From positions 1 through 22,585 of the forward strand of contig DZCR01000041.1 of the NCBI GenBank assembly GCA_022736495.1: a stretch of DNA of 22,585 bases, given 5' to 3'. Below are positions 1-8,615 of this stretch, one piece after another. The first letter of the stretch is position 1; each line of letters starts with the position of its first letter. The stretch comes from Desulfobacca acetoxidans (GTDB lineage: Bacteria; Desulfobacterota; Desulfobaccia; Desulfobaccales; 0-14-0-80-60-11). The notes beneath the pieces were generated by a model. The model was given only the letters and a program-made list of their open reading frames with translations, did no database searches and was not told the DNA's origin. A program made the translations under genes and the position numbers.

Positions 1-1908
1 CCCATCATCTTAGGCACCGCCGGGCACATTGACCACGGCAAAAGCGCCCTGATCAAGGCCTTGACCGGCACCGACCCGGACCGCCTCAAGGAAGAAAAAC
101 TCCGGGGCATTACCATCGAGCTGGGCTTTGCCGAGCTGGAACTGCCCTCCGGCCAGCACTTGGGGATCGTGGACGTGCCGGGGCATGAGCGCTTTGTGCG
201 CCACATGGTGGCCGGTGCTTCCGGCATGGACCTGGTGGCCCTGGTCATTGCCGCGGACGAAGGCGTCATGCCCCAGACCCGGGAGCATCTGGATATTTGC
301 CAACTCCTCAAGGTCAAACAGGGCATGGTGGTCCTCACCAAGGTGGACCTGGTGGAGGAAGACTGGCTGGACCTGGTGGAAGAAGAGGTGAGGGAGGCCC
401 TTAAGGGTACCTTCCTGGAAGGAGCGCCCATCGAGCGCTTCTCTGCGGTCACCGGGGCTGGCAAGGAGCACCTGCTGGCCACCCTGGCGGACCTGGCCGC
501 CCAGGTGCCCCCCAAGCCGGTCACCGGCATCTTTCGCCTGCCCATCGACCGGGTCTTTACCATCAAGGGCTTCGGCACCGTGGTCACTGGCACCGCCATT
601 TCCGGCCGCTTGCAGGTGGGGGAGGCGGTGAACATCTATCCTCCGGCCTTCAAAGCGAAGGTAAGGGGCCTCCAGGTCCACGGCCACACCGTGGAGCAGG
701 CCCTGGCCGGCAACCGCACCGCCATCAACCTCCAGGGCCTGGAAAAAGAAGAAGTAGCCCGGGGCATGGTGGTGGCGCCCCCGGGGGTTTTAGTCTCCAG
801 CCGCCGCCTGGACGCCTTTCTGGAAATCCTCCCCAGCGCCCCCCGGCCCTTAAAACACCGTCAAGCGGTGCGCTTTCACACCGGCACCAGCGAGAGCGTC
901 GCCATGCCCCTGATCCTGGACGCCGATGAACTGGCACCCGGGGCCTCGGGGTATGTTCAGTTTTTCCTCCGGGAGCCCCTGGCCCTGAAACCCGGCGACC
1001 GCCTGGTGATTCGCAGCTTCTCTCCGGCCTTTACCTGGGGGGGCGGCATCATCCTCCACGTCAACCCCACCCGGCACAAGCGGCGCCAACCCGAATTGCT
1101 GGACCACCTGAAAACCCTGGAGCAGGGGGCCCCGGAAGACATCCTGCGCCTCTATTTGGCCGAAACCGGCGCCGCCGGGCGCTCCCGGGCCGAACTCACG
1201 GCGCTTTTGCCCTGGGACCCGGCGGACCTGGCCAACCTGCTGAACGCCCTCATGCATAAGGGCCAGGTGCTCAATTACGACCAGGAGAATCAGCGCTATC
1301 TTTTGACCGCCACCGTCCAGGAGCTGGAGCAGCGGGCCCAACAGCTTTTGGCTGATTATCACCGCAAATTCCCGCTCAAGCCCGGCCTGTCCAAGGAAGA
1401 GCTGCGGCGCCAACTGCCTTCGGCCATGGAGGTGCGCCTGTTCAACTATCTTCTGGGTGATCTGGCCCAAAAGAAACGGATCGTGTCAGAGAAGGACCTG
1501 GTGCGCCTGACCACCCATAAGGTGACCCTGGCCCAGGACCAGGAGGACCTCTCCCGCCGCCTGGACGAGCTGTATCGCCGGGGCCACTTCTCGCCCCCCA
1601 CCTTCAAGGAGGCCACCGAGGCCCTGAAGATCCCGCCTGATAAGGTCAAACAGCTCCTCCAGGTCTTGGTCAACCAAGGCCGGCTGATCAAGGTGAAAGA
1701 AGACCTCTATTTCCATCAGGCCGCCATGCAGGAACTAAAGGCGGCGCTTATCGATTTTCTCAAGAAAAACCAAGAAATTACCGTTAATCAGTTTAAGGAC
1801 CTGACCCAAACCAGCCGCAAATTCACCATCCCCCTCCTGGAACACTTCGATACCACCCGCACCACGGTTCGGGTGGGCGAAGCCCGGCGGTTGCGGGAGG
1901 GCGCCTGA
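1..1908 (+). CDS. selB: Selenocysteine-specific translation elongation factor SelB (5' end outside window)
   Basis: SelB is the EF-Tu-like GTPase that carries Sec-tRNA(Sec) to the ribosome at UGA codons marked by a SECIS hairpin. The reading frame is already open at base 1. The first visible residues hold the G1 P-loop GHIDHGKS (about 8-15), followed by the G3 motif DVPGHERF (near 58) and the G4 motif TKVDL (near 113). EF-Tu-like beta-barrel domains 2 and 3 follow. The last roughly 260 residues are rich in Leu, Lys and Glu, as expected for the four winged-helix domains that bind SECIS RNA. The 635 visible residues match the usual SelB length, so probably only three to five codons are missing. 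An internal TTG at 61 lies after the P-loop and is not the start. The stop is TGA at 1906-1908, and the next gene starts 29 bases later, suggesting co-transcription. selA and selenoprotein genes are not visible here. Confidence 0.95.
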   Translation, partial: PIILGTAGHIDHGKSALIKALTGTDPDRLKEEKLRGITIELGFAELELPSGQHLGIVDVPGHERFVRHMVAGASGMDLVALVIAADEGVMPQTREHLDICQLLKVKQGMVVLTKVDLVEEDWLDLVEEEVREALKGTFLEGAPIERFSAVTGAGKEHLLATLADLAAQVPPKPVTGIFRLPIDRVFTIKGFGTVVTGTAISGRLQVGEAVNIYPPAFKAKVRGLQVHGHTVEQALAGNRTAINLQGLEKEEVARGMVVAPPGVLVSSRRLDAFLEILPSAPRPLKHRQAVRFHTGTSESVAMPLILDADELAPGASGYVQFFLREPLALKPGDRLVIRSFSPAFTWGGGIILHVNPTRHKRRQPELLDHLKTLEQGAPEDILRLYLAETGAAGRSRAELTALLPWDPADLANLLNALMHKGQVLNYDQENQRYLLTATVQELEQRAQQLLADYHRKFPLKPGLSKEELRRQLPSAMEVRLFNYLLGDLAQKKRIVSEKDLVRLTTHKVTLAQDQEDLSRRLDELYRRGHFSPPTFKEATEALKIPPDKVKQLLQVLVNQGRLIKVKEDLYFHQAAMQELKAALIDFLKKNQEITVNQFKDLTQTSRKFTIPLLEHFDTTRTTVRVGEARRLREGA

Positions 1909-1937
1909 CCTATCCGCTGCTGTCAAAAGGACCAGTC

Positions 1938-3602
1938 ATGAATCTCCTGCGCCTATGCTGCCGGCAATCCGCCCTGATTTTTTTCCTGGTCTGGTGCGTC
2001 CTGGTTTCGCTGCCTTCCGGGGCGCTGGCCTTATCGGCCCGCGACCTGATCATCGTTTACAATCGCAATGTGCCCGAGAGCCAGGCCGTGGCTTCCTATT
2101 ATGCTAAGAAGCGGCAGGTGCCGGCGGACAATCTGGTAGGCGTCCAGGTCTCCGCTTCTGAAGACATGACTCGCAAGGAATATGACTGGAAATTGGTCCC
2201 TCCGGTCAGGGCGATGGTGGACCGGCTGAAAACCAAGGGCAATACTCCGGCCATCCTGCTGGTTTACGGTATCCCTCTAAGGGTGGGAGGCGCTCCCCTT
2301 ACACAACCCGAAATGGAGCTCAAAACCCTGGCAACCGCCAAGGTCAAAGAATATCAGGCCCAGGCGCTACCCCTTGTCAATAAATTGGATCAGCTCACCG
2401 AGGCGATGGCGTCATCGCCCCTGCTATCCTACCCCACGCCTACATTTCTCAAGAAATGCCAGGAATCTTTGCTTCAGGCCCAGGAATTTCTCGGCAAACT
2501 CCCGGCCACGCCGGCGGCACAAACAACCCGCTCCGAGATTACCGCCCTCATGGTCAAGCTCGCAGGGACCTCCCCGGAAGCCCGCGCCTTGATGGCCGGA
2601 ACGGCCCGGAGCCGCAGTTTGCGCCAGAATCTCCGCAATAGAGAACTCCTGGGAATTTATACCATCACGGTGCAGGACGTAGAGCAGCGGATATTTCGCG
2701 GCATTCTGCCGACCACTGCAAAGAAGACCGCCGCGAAAATCCGGTATGCCAATGGCTTGTTGGGAGAACTGAAATTTTGGTATGAGACCCAGCGACTATA
2801 TGACAAGCCCCAGACCATGGCGGCGGTGGATAGTGAATTGACCCTGATCGTAGCCGGCCCTTATCAAAAGATCAGTTGGCTTCCCAATCCCTTTAATGGG
2901 GGGTTCGACCGCATCTCGTTCATCCAGGATGTCCGGGCCAATACCGTGATGGTAGGCCGACTGGACGGGCCCACCCCCGCCATCGCCCGGCGCTTGGTGG
3001 ACGACGCCCTGGCAGTCGAAAATACCGGTCTAACGGGAACTTTTTATATCGACGCCCGGGGACTCGGCGGTAAGCCGGAGGTCGGCAGCTACACCTGGTA
3101 CGACCAGCATCTGATCCATCTCTATGACCTGGTAAAGAAATATTCCGATATGAAGGTGGTTTTGGATAAAAAGCCCGCACTCTTTCCGCCGGGTTCCTGT
3201 CCGGATGCGGCTCTCTATTGCGGCTGGTATTCCTTGCGCCAATACGTCCCGGCTTTTCAGTGGCAGCAGGGGGCGGTAGGGTATCACGTGGCAAGTTATG
3301 AGGCCAGCACTTTGAAGCAGCCGGGCAGCAACGTCTGGTGCAAACGCATGTTGGAGGAAGGGGTGGCTGCGACCCTGGGGCCGGTGACCGAACCCTATCT
3401 GCATTCTTTTCCCCTTCCGGACCAATTTTTCCCATTACTTATGACCGGTAAGCTGACCTTGCTGGAAGTCTATTTCCGCACCATCCCCCAGGTCTCCTGG
3501 ATGCAAATCCTTATCGGCGACCCTTTATACCGCCCTTTCAAGAAAAATCCCGCCCTCCGGCCCTCCCAGGGCCAAAAAGTCGCAACCCCGGAGAAAAATT
3601 AG
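1938..3602 (+). CDS. Secreted TIGR03790-family protein with a long helical insertion
   Basis: The 554-residue protein starts at ATG 1938 behind AAGGA (1927-1931). It begins with a Sec-type signal peptide: basic start, hydrophobic core about 12-27, likely cleavage after the ALA ending at 31. The mature N-terminus (DLIIVYNRNVPESQAVASYY, then R-x-VPADNL) and the strand ending VYGIPLRV (about 109-116) match the TIGR03790 family as I recall it. Its members are predicted to be exported, and their biochemical function is unknown to me. The second family block begins near 296 with AAVDSELTLI and continues with NPF, a GRLDGPT segment and a late YHVASYEA segment. Between the two blocks lie about 175 mostly helical residues (119-293), which would explain why the protein is longer than I expect for this family. 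The gene follows selB by 29 bases and may share its transcript, although no functional link to selenocysteine is evident. The family call is by eye and the role is not known. Confidence 0.72.
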   Translation: MNLLRLCCRQSALIFFLVWCVLVSLPSGALALSARDLIIVYNRNVPESQAVASYYAKKRQVPADNLVGVQVSASEDMTRKEYDWKLVPPVRAMVDRLKTKGNTPAILLVYGIPLRVGGAPLTQPEMELKTLATAKVKEYQAQALPLVNKLDQLTEAMASSPLLSYPTPTFLKKCQESLLQAQEFLGKLPATPAAQTTRSEITALMVKLAGTSPEARALMAGTARSRSLRQNLRNRELLGIYTITVQDVEQRIFRGILPTTAKKTAAKIRYANGLLGELKFWYETQRLYDKPQTMAAVDSELTLIVAGPYQKISWLPNPFNGGFDRISFIQDVRANTVMVGRLDGPTPAIARRLVDDALAVENTGLTGTFYIDARGLGGKPEVGSYTWYDQHLIHLYDLVKKYSDMKVVLDKKPALFPPGSCPDAALYCGWYSLRQYVPAFQWQQGAVGYHVASYEASTLKQPGSNVWCKRMLEEGVAATLGPVTEPYLHSFPLPDQFFPLLMTGKLTLLEVYFRTIPQVSWMQILIGDPLYRPFKKNPALRPSQGQKVATPEKN

Positions 3603-3617
3603 GCGATTTGCCTCACA

Positions 3618-3646
3618 TTGCCAATGTCGGGATCATGAGATAAAAT
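3618..3646 (+). promoter_or_regulatory. Predicted sigma70 promoter of tatC, embedded in two short palindromes
   Basis: A -35 box TTGCCA (3618-3623) is followed by a 17-base spacer and a -10 box TAAAAT (3641-3646). Each matches the consensus at five of six positions. It lies in the 145-base gap between the TIGR03790 gene and tatC and would give a leader of roughly 95 bases. The -35 box is inside ACATTG-C-CAATGT (3615-3627) and the -10 box is inside ATAAAAT-G-ATTTTAT (3640-3654). Both are perfect inverted repeats with one central base. Confidence 0.55.
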
Positions 3647-3747
3647 GATTTTATGAAGTTATGGTGTAGTTTTTGGGGGTTACCGTTGGCGGCCCGGTTA
3701 ACAGGGCGCGACCGCCTACCCGGCCCTGCTCGAGAAGGTTGCCTGCC

Positions 3748-4620
3748 GTGACCACCATGTCATTTTTAGAGCACCTGGAGGAGTTGCGCAGGCGTCTCAT
3801 TGTTTGCGTGGTGGCCGTCCTCGTCTGCATGGCCATTGCCTGGCCTTTAGTCCCCACGGTGCAGAAATACATCACCCGGCCCTTGCAAGCACCCTCGGTG
3901 ACCCAGGAATGGTCGTATGCCGCAAAATCCTGGGTAGTCCAAAAATTTCCAACCCTGGCCCAGCGCTGGGACATCCAGCCTGAGCCTCCCACGGTCAATC
4001 CCCACCGGCTGAACTACATGGCCCCTTTGGAGCCCTTTTTCGTCCAGATGAAGATTGCCATGATCACCGGCCTGGCCCTGGCTTTTCCCCTCATCCTGTA
4101 CCAGATGTGGCTGTTTTTTGCCCCGGCCCTTTACCCCCAGGAGAAGAAAATTATCTATTATTTTCTTCCAGTCGGCACGGTCGCCTTTATCCTGGGGGAT
4201 ATCTTTTTCCTCAAAATGGTATGGCCCCTGATCATCTCCTTTTCTCTGCGCTTTGAGAGCGAATTTTTGTTCTCCATGCTCAACCTGACCCAATTTGTCA
4301 ATTTCTGCCTGCGCCTGCTACTGCTGTTCGGGTTGATCTTTGAACTGCCCCTGATCCTGTTGATCCTGGCCCGGGTCGGGATAGTCCGGGTAGATTTCTT
4401 GCGCCGCCAGCGGCGGGTGGCGATTCTGCTCAGTGCCGTGGTGGCGGCCTTTCATGCGGACCTGCTCACCATGGCGGCCATCGCCATCCCCCTCTACGCC
4501 ATGTATGAACTCTCCATACTGACGGTGAGGATATTCGGCGGACCCCATAGCCGGGGTGCAGATCTGGAACCGGCCCCAGTGCCGGCCGAAACGGGTCTGG
4601 GACCACCCCCCGCACCATAA
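3748..4620 (+). CDS. tatC: Twin-arginine translocase subunit TatC
   Basis: TatC is the polytopic inner-membrane receptor for folded proteins carrying twin-arginine signal peptides. The protein opens with the family hallmark FLEHLEELRRRL at residues 6-17 on the cytoplasmic side of TM1. Hydrophobic segments for six helices follow. The conserved acidic residues are present: Glu132 in APALYPQE, and Glu199 in FGLIFELP inside TM4. The usual TPPD before TM5 is altered to FHAD, which keeps the Asp. I chose GTG 3748 because GAAGG (3734-3738) lies nine bases upstream and this start places the hallmark at the N-terminus. The frame is open further upstream and ATG 3757 is an alternative. The loop between TM1 and TM2 is about 33 residues longer than in E. 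coli TatC. No tatA or tatB is adjacent, so the other Tat subunits must be encoded elsewhere. The gene is convergent with pgi. Confidence 0.93.
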   Translation: MTTMSFLEHLEELRRRLIVCVVAVLVCMAIAWPLVPTVQKYITRPLQAPSVTQEWSYAAKSWVVQKFPTLAQRWDIQPEPPTVNPHRLNYMAPLEPFFVQMKIAMITGLALAFPLILYQMWLFFAPALYPQEKKIIYYFLPVGTVAFILGDIFFLKMVWPLIISFSLRFESEFLFSMLNLTQFVNFCLRLLLLFGLIFELPLILLILARVGIVRVDFLRRQRRVAILLSAVVAAFHADLLTMAAIAIPLYAMYELSILTVRIFGGPHSRGADLEPAPVPAETGLGPPPAP

Positions 4621-4762
4621 TGACGGGATATCAGTAGTATTAAGCTATGGGAAATGTGCCATCCATCGAAGTTTTTCCGCGTCGGGCGAGACGTTTTTCC
4701 AAGCCCGAGCCCGGAACGCCGCCCGGTACTGCCCACCCGGCGAAACCAACCTAAGCCCGCAA

Positions 4763-4780
4763 CCGCGCGTGAGGGCGCGG
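4763..4780. other. GC hairpin in the tatC/pgi convergent gap, possible terminator
   Basis: In the 200-base gap between the stops of tatC and pgi, a perfect 6-bp stem (CCGCGC / GCGCGG) encloses a 6-base loop. Neither side has a run of T, so it is at best a weak or factor-assisted terminator. I saw no gene in the rest of the gap. Confidence 0.2.
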
Positions 4781-4820
4781 GCAGAGGGATCATTCAAAAG
4801 CTGGTCAACGCCCAGGGTCA

Positions 4821-6464
4821 TCAGGAGGCCTCCTTGGCCTTCCGGTAGCGCCGGATCAGGGCGTTCGTGGAACTATCATGGCTGAGCTGCGGCTCCTGCT
4901 GGCTTTCCAATTCCGGGATAATACGCTGGGCCAGCGCCTTGCCGAGCTCTACGCCCCATTGGTCGAAGGAGTTGATATTCCAGATGGCGCCCTGGGTGAA
5001 GACGCAGTGCTCGTAGAGCGCCACGAGTTTCCCCAGCGTTTCTGGAGTCAGTCTGGGTGCGAGGATCGTGTTGGACGGGCGGTTGCCCTGGAAGACCCGA
5101 TGAGGCACGAGCCACTCCGGCGTGCCCTCGGCCCTGACCTCCTCCGGCGTCTTGCCGAACGCCAGCGCCTCGGTCTGAGCAAAGACGTTCGCCAGGAGCA
5201 TGTCGTGGTGCCGGCCCAGGGGGTTGAGCGGCTGGCCGAAGGCGATGAAGTCACACGGGATAAGCCGCGTGCCCTGATGAATCAACTGGTAGAAGGAATG
5301 CTGGCCGTTGGTTCCCGGCTCACCCCAATAGATGGGGCCGGTTTGGTAAGTGACTGCTACCCCCTCCAGGGTGACGTGTTTGCCGTTGCTCTCCATGGTG
5401 AGCTGCTGCAGATAGGCCGGGAAGCGCTTTAGATACTGCTCGTAGGGCAGAACCGCCACGGTCTGGGCGCCGAAGAAATTGTTATACCAAATAGCCAAGA
5501 GGCCCATGAGCACCGGCAGGTTGTCCTGGAACGGGGCGGTGCGGAAGTGCTCGTCCATCTGGTGAAAACCGTCTAACATACCGCTGAAGTTATCCGGGCC
5601 GATGGCCAGCATGGTGGAGAGGCCGATGGCCGAGTCCATGGAGTAACGCCCCCCGACCCAATCCCAGAACTCGAACATGTTGGCGGTATCGATACCGAAC
5701 TCCTTTACTTTCTCCGTGTTCGTCGACACCGCGACAAAGTGCTTGGCCACCGATCTTTCATCGCCCCCGAGACCCGCCAGCAACCAGTCGCGGGCCGTGT
5801 GGGCGTTGGTCATGGTCTCCAGAGTGGTGAAAGTCTTGGAAGAAACGATAAAGAGGGTTTCCGAGGGGTCAAGATCCTGGACCGCTTCTGCGAAGTCGGT
5901 GCCGTCGACATTGGAAACAAACCGGTAGATCATGGCGCGTTCGCTATAATGCTTGAGCGCCTCGTAGGCCATCACCGGCCCGAGGTCGGAGCCCCCGATG
6001 CCGATGTTGACGACGTTCCGTATGCGCTTGCCGGTGTGGCCTTTCCAGGCGCCGCTGCGGACGCGGTCGGCAAAGTCCGTCATCTTGTCCAACACGGCGT
6101 GGACCCAGGGGACGACGTTTCCGCCATCCACAACGATGGTCGCGTCTTTTGGGGCGCGCAAGGCCACGTGCAGAACGGCGCGTTTTTCCGTGACATTGAT
6201 CCTGTCGCCCCGGAACATGGCGTCGAGGCGAGCTCGCAGGCCGGACTCCTCGGCCAATTGCAGGAGCAGCTTGAGGGTTTGGTCGGTAACCCGATTCTTG
6301 GAGTAATCCAGATAGAGACCCACGGCCTCAGCGGTCAGACGCTCGCCGCGCTGGGGATCGTCGGTAAAAAGCTGCTTGAGATGCACCTCCTGGATCTGCT
6401 GATAATGGGCTTCCAGGGCCTTCCAGGCCGGACGTTCCATGAGTGGGGCGCTTGCCGTTGTCAT
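4821..6464 (-). CDS. pgi: Glucose-6-phosphate isomerase
   Basis: Pgi interconverts glucose-6-phosphate and fructose-6-phosphate in the cytoplasm. The 547-residue length equals that of the E. coli type. Visible family motifs in order are [12 protein letters not shown] (sugar-phosphate binding), [10 protein letters not shown] (phosphate loop), [13 protein letters not shown] (PROSITE-type signature with the active-site Arg), MESNGK (catalytic Glu), [16 protein letters not shown] (catalytic His region) and, near the C-terminus, [10 protein letters not shown] with the conserved Lys. The start is ATG 6464, with AGGAG about seven bases upstream on the minus strand. Pgm ends only 32 bases upstream in the same direction. 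The pair therefore forms an operon channelling glucose-1-P to fructose-6-P, or the reverse for glucan synthesis. All key residues seem intact. Confidence 0.97.
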   Translation of the reverse strand: MTTASAPLMERPAWKALEAHYQQIQEVHLKQLFTDDPQRGERLTAEAVGLYLDYSKNRVTDQTLKLLLQLAEESGLRARLDAMFRGDRINVTEKRAVLHVALRAPKDATIVVDGGNVVPWVHAVLDKMTDFADRVRSGAWKGHTGKRIRNVVNIGIGGSDLGPVMAYEALKHYSERAMIYRFVSNVDGTDFAEAVQDLDPSETLFIVSSKTFTTLETMTNAHTARDWLLAGLGGDERSVAKHFVAVSTNTEKVKEFGIDTANMFEFWDWVGGRYSMDSAIGLSTMLAIGPDNFSGMLDGFHQMDEHFRTAPFQDNLPVLMGLLAIWYNNFFGAQTVAVLPYEQYLKRFPAYLQQLTMESNGKHVTLEGVAVTYQTGPIYWGEPGTNGQHSFYQLIHQGTRLIPCDFIAFGQPLNPLGRHHDMLLANVFAQTEALAFGKTPEEVRAEGTPEWLVPHRVFQGNRPSNTILAPRLTPETLGKLVALYEHCVFTQGAIWNINSFDQWGVELGKALAQRIIPELESQQEPQLSHDSSTNALIRRYRKAKEAS

Positions 6465-6496
6465 GCTCGGGCTCCTTTCGTGTCCTTGGCGGCCGT

Positions 6497-8143
6497 CTAG
6501 GAACCGGCCAGGGCGTTGTTCACGATCCGTTGGGCCTCATCCACCATGGCGTCCAGATGGGCCTGATCCTTGAAGCTTTCGGCGTAGATCTTGTAGATGT
6601 TCTCGGTGCCCGACGGCCGGGCCGCAAACCAACCACTCGCGGCCACGACCTTCAGGCCCCCTACAGGGGCATTGTTGCCCGGGGCGTTGGTCAGCTTGGC
6701 CGTGATGGGCTGGCCGGCCAGCTCCGACTCCTTGACGGCTGCGGGGGACAACTTCGCCAGCCTCGCCTTCTGCTCCGGCGTCGCTGGCGCGTCAATCCGC
6801 GTGTAGTACGGCGTGCCGAACTCCGCGGTCAGATCCTGGTAATGCTCGCCCGGGTCTTTGCCCGTCCGGGCGGTGATTTCCGCGGCCAGCAGGTTGGGGA
6901 TCAGCCCGTCTTTATCCGTCGTCCAGACATTGCCATCGCGTCGCAAAAAGGTCGCTCCCGCGCTCTCCTCGCCGCCGAAGCCCAGCGACCCGTCGATGAG
7001 TCCTGACACGAACCACTTGAACCCCACCGGAACTTCCACCAACCTCCGGTTTAGCCGCGCGGCCACCCGGTCGATCATGCTGCTGCTCACCAGCGTCTTG
7101 CCCACGGCCACGTTTTTGGGCCACTGCGGGCGGTTGGCGAACAAGTAAGCAATTGCCACCGAGAGATAATGGTTCGGGGGGAGTAATCCCTGGCTGTGAC
7201 TCACGATCCCATGACGGTCGGCGTCGGTGTCGCTGGCGAAGGCAACCGCGAACCGGTCCTTGAGATCGATCATGCGCGCCATGGCGTAAACCGAAGACGG
7301 GTCCATGCGGATTTGACCGTCCCAGTCCACGGTCATGAACCGGAACGTGGGATCAACGCTATGATTCACGACTTCCAGGTTGAGGTGGTACCGCGCGGCA
7401 ATGGCGTCATAATAAGCCACGCTGGCGCCGCCCAACGGATCCACCCCCAGATGCACCTGGCTGTCTTGAATTATCTGCATATCTACCACCGCAGGAAGAT
7501 CGTTCACATAAGCGTCAAGAAAGCGATGCTGACGCGTGGTGGCAGCCTTGACCGCACGCTCAAAGGGGACTCTCGCCACCCCCTTGAGCCCGTCAGCCAG
7601 GAAGGCGTTGGCCTGCTGTTCGATCCATTGAGTCACCTGGGTTTCCGCCGGCCCCCCGTTGGGAGGATTATATTTGAAGCCGCCGTAGCGCGGTGGGTTG
7701 TGCGAGGGCGTGATCACAATGCCGTCGGCCAGGCCCTGGCTGCGCCCCCGGTTGTAAGTGAGAATGGCATGGGAGACCACCGGGGTCGGCGTGTAACCCC
7801 GATCCGCATCGACCATGACGGTGACGTCGTTGGCCGCCAGGACTTCCAGGGCACTGGCCAAGGCCGGCTCGGAGAGGGCATGCGTATCGATGCCGATGTA
7901 CAGCGGTCCGTCGATGCCCTGCTGCTGGCGGTAGAGACAGATGGCCTGGGTGATCGCCAGAATATGCGCCTCGTTAAAGGCCTTATCAAAAGATGAGCCC
8001 CGATGCCCCGAGGTTCCGAAGGCGACGCGCTGCGCCGGTACGGAGGGGTCTGGCTGCTCAGTATAATAGGCCGTCACCAGCCTGGGGACATTGACCAGTA
8101 TCGAGGGTTCGGCTGGCTTGCCGGCGAGTGGGCTGACTTCCAT
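6497..8143 (-). CDS. pgm: Phosphoglucomutase (alpha-D-glucose phosphate-specific)
   Basis: This enzyme interconverts glucose-1-phosphate and glucose-6-phosphate. At 548 residues it is the E. coli Pgm type within the alpha-D-phosphohexomutase superfamily. The four active-site loops are present: the phosphoserine loop TPSHNPP (Ser near 147), the metal loop DTDADRHG (Asp near 305, 307 and 309), the sugar-binding loop GGEESAGA, and the phosphate-binding RPSGTEN near the C-terminus. The N-terminal FGTSGHRG motif is also characteristic. The start is ATG 8143, with a strong AAGGAGG (complement of 8151-8157). The stop TAG is followed by 32 bases and then pgi. The region immediately upstream carries a decayed glgP 3' end, so pgm was probably once the second gene of a glgP-pgm-pgi operon. 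No clear promoter between the relic and pgm was found. Confidence 0.97.
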   Translation of the reverse strand: MEVSPLAGKPAEPSILVNVPRLVTAYYTEQPDPSVPAQRVAFGTSGHRGSSFDKAFNEAHILAITQAICLYRQQQGIDGPLYIGIDTHALSEPALASALEVLAANDVTVMVDADRGYTPTPVVSHAILTYNRGRSQGLADGIVITPSHNPPRYGGFKYNPPNGGPAETQVTQWIEQQANAFLADGLKGVARVPFERAVKAATTRQHRFLDAYVNDLPAVVDMQIIQDSQVHLGVDPLGGASVAYYDAIAARYHLNLEVVNHSVDPTFRFMTVDWDGQIRMDPSSVYAMARMIDLKDRFAVAFASDTDADRHGIVSHSQGLLPPNHYLSVAIAYLFANRPQWPKNVAVGKTLVSSSMIDRVAARLNRRLVEVPVGFKWFVSGLIDGSLGFGGEESAGATFLRRDGNVWTTDKDGLIPNLLAAEITARTGKDPGEHYQDLTAEFGTPYYTRIDAPATPEQKARLAKLSPAAVKESELAGQPITAKLTNAPGNNAPVGGLKVVAASGWFAARPSGTENIYKIYAESFKDQAHLDAMVDEAQRIVNNALAGS

Positions 8144-8183
8144 AATCGGTCCTCCTTAAAATATGGGGGCGGAGAAATATTTT

Positions 8184-8352
8184 TTAGTCCACCGAGAACG
8201 GCTTGACGTTCCAGATGTCAGCCGCGTACTCGGCTATAGCAAGGCCGCTGGCAAACTTTCCGGAACCACCCACGTTCAAGATAGCCTGGCGCCCCCGGGG
8301 TCCGGGGCGGCATATAACTCGCGCCTCACCATAGGACTTCAGTGACCAGGCG
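8184..8352 (-). pseudogene. Relic of the 3' end of a glycogen phosphorylase gene (glgP)
   Basis: Read on the minus strand, this stretch ends in TAA (complement of 8184-8186). The 33 residues before the stop contain ILNVGGSGKFAS followed by IAEYAADIWNVKPFSVD. These correspond to the very C-terminus of glycogen/alpha-glucan phosphorylases, where family members read roughly ILN-x-A-x-x-GKFSSDR-x-I-x-EY-x-x-x-IW-x-x-KP. Further upstream, SYGEA in the same frame and LYAAPDP in another frame resemble the preceding family segment, implying small indels. A stop codon interrupts the frame just beyond 8354, and no phosphorylase catalytic domain or PLP site exists upstream, where the TetR gene begins. 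The stop lies 40 bases before the pgm start, a normal operon spacing. What is seen is the peptide match; loss of the rest by deletion and decay is inferred. Confidence 0.72.
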
Positions 8353-8564
8353 CATCATCGTCGCATCCCTTCCGGAGTCGAGCCTCCTTTGGCCTTCCCA
8401 ATAAGATTAAGACCGAATCTTTGCACTTTAAAGTCCCAATGTGGCCCGCAGGGGAGAAAAAATTCCTGCGGCGGTTTTGCCAGCACATCGCCAGGCAGAG
8501 TTCGGAGATCGACCCAGGACTGCACAGCGATTCAGGAAATGTCTGCTAGCTGGAAATTTATTTA
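8353..8564. other. Intergenic stretch between the glgP relic and the exporter operon
   Basis: No gene is visible. It holds an inverted repeat AAGATT-N7-AATCTT (8403-8421), a perfect 10-bp palindrome ACTTTAAAGT (8426-8435), and a hairpin with a CCGCAGG/CCTGCGG stem (8446-8452 with 8465-8471) followed on the plus strand by CGGTTTT. The hairpin could act as a weak terminator insulating the exporter operon from upstream transcription. Part of the left side may be further unrecognisable glgP remnant. Confidence 0.4.
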
Positions 8565-8572
8565 TTGCTGTC

Positions 8573-8599
8573 AAAACATTCGTTTGATACATATGTTTT
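8573..8599 (+). promoter_or_regulatory. Palindromic operator candidate for the TetR/CecR-like regulator
   Basis: AAAACAT (8573-8579) and its exact inverse ATGTTTT (8593-8599) are separated by 13 bases. Three further symmetric pairs lie inside, giving 10 of 13 matched positions. The element ends five bases before the GGAGG ribosome-binding site of the regulator gene. It overlaps the only AT-rich promoter-like sequence (TTGCTG at 8565-8570 with TACATA at 8588-8593, a 17-base spacer). Location and size suit autorepression by a TetR dimer. The promoter boxes themselves are weak matches. Confidence 0.5.
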
Positions 8600-8615
8600 A
8601 TTTACGGAGGTTCTT

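Noticed and set aside
1906..1908. TGA at the end of selB as a possible selenocysteine codon, given the SelB context
   Set aside because: Family length is already complete here, and the next gene starts 29 bases on with its own ribosome-binding site.
5739..6500. 253-codon plus-strand frame
   Set aside because: Antisense to pgi, with no family motif. It is a shadow of codon bias in the real gene.
7196..7996. 266-codon plus-strand frame
   Set aside because: Antisense to pgm and composed of His/Arg/Asp-rich shadow sequence.
8565..8615. Upstream TTG start for the TetR-type gene
   Set aside because: It would make the palindrome and ribosome-binding site coding. TTG 8616 has GGAGG at ideal spacing and gives a normal TetR N-terminus.
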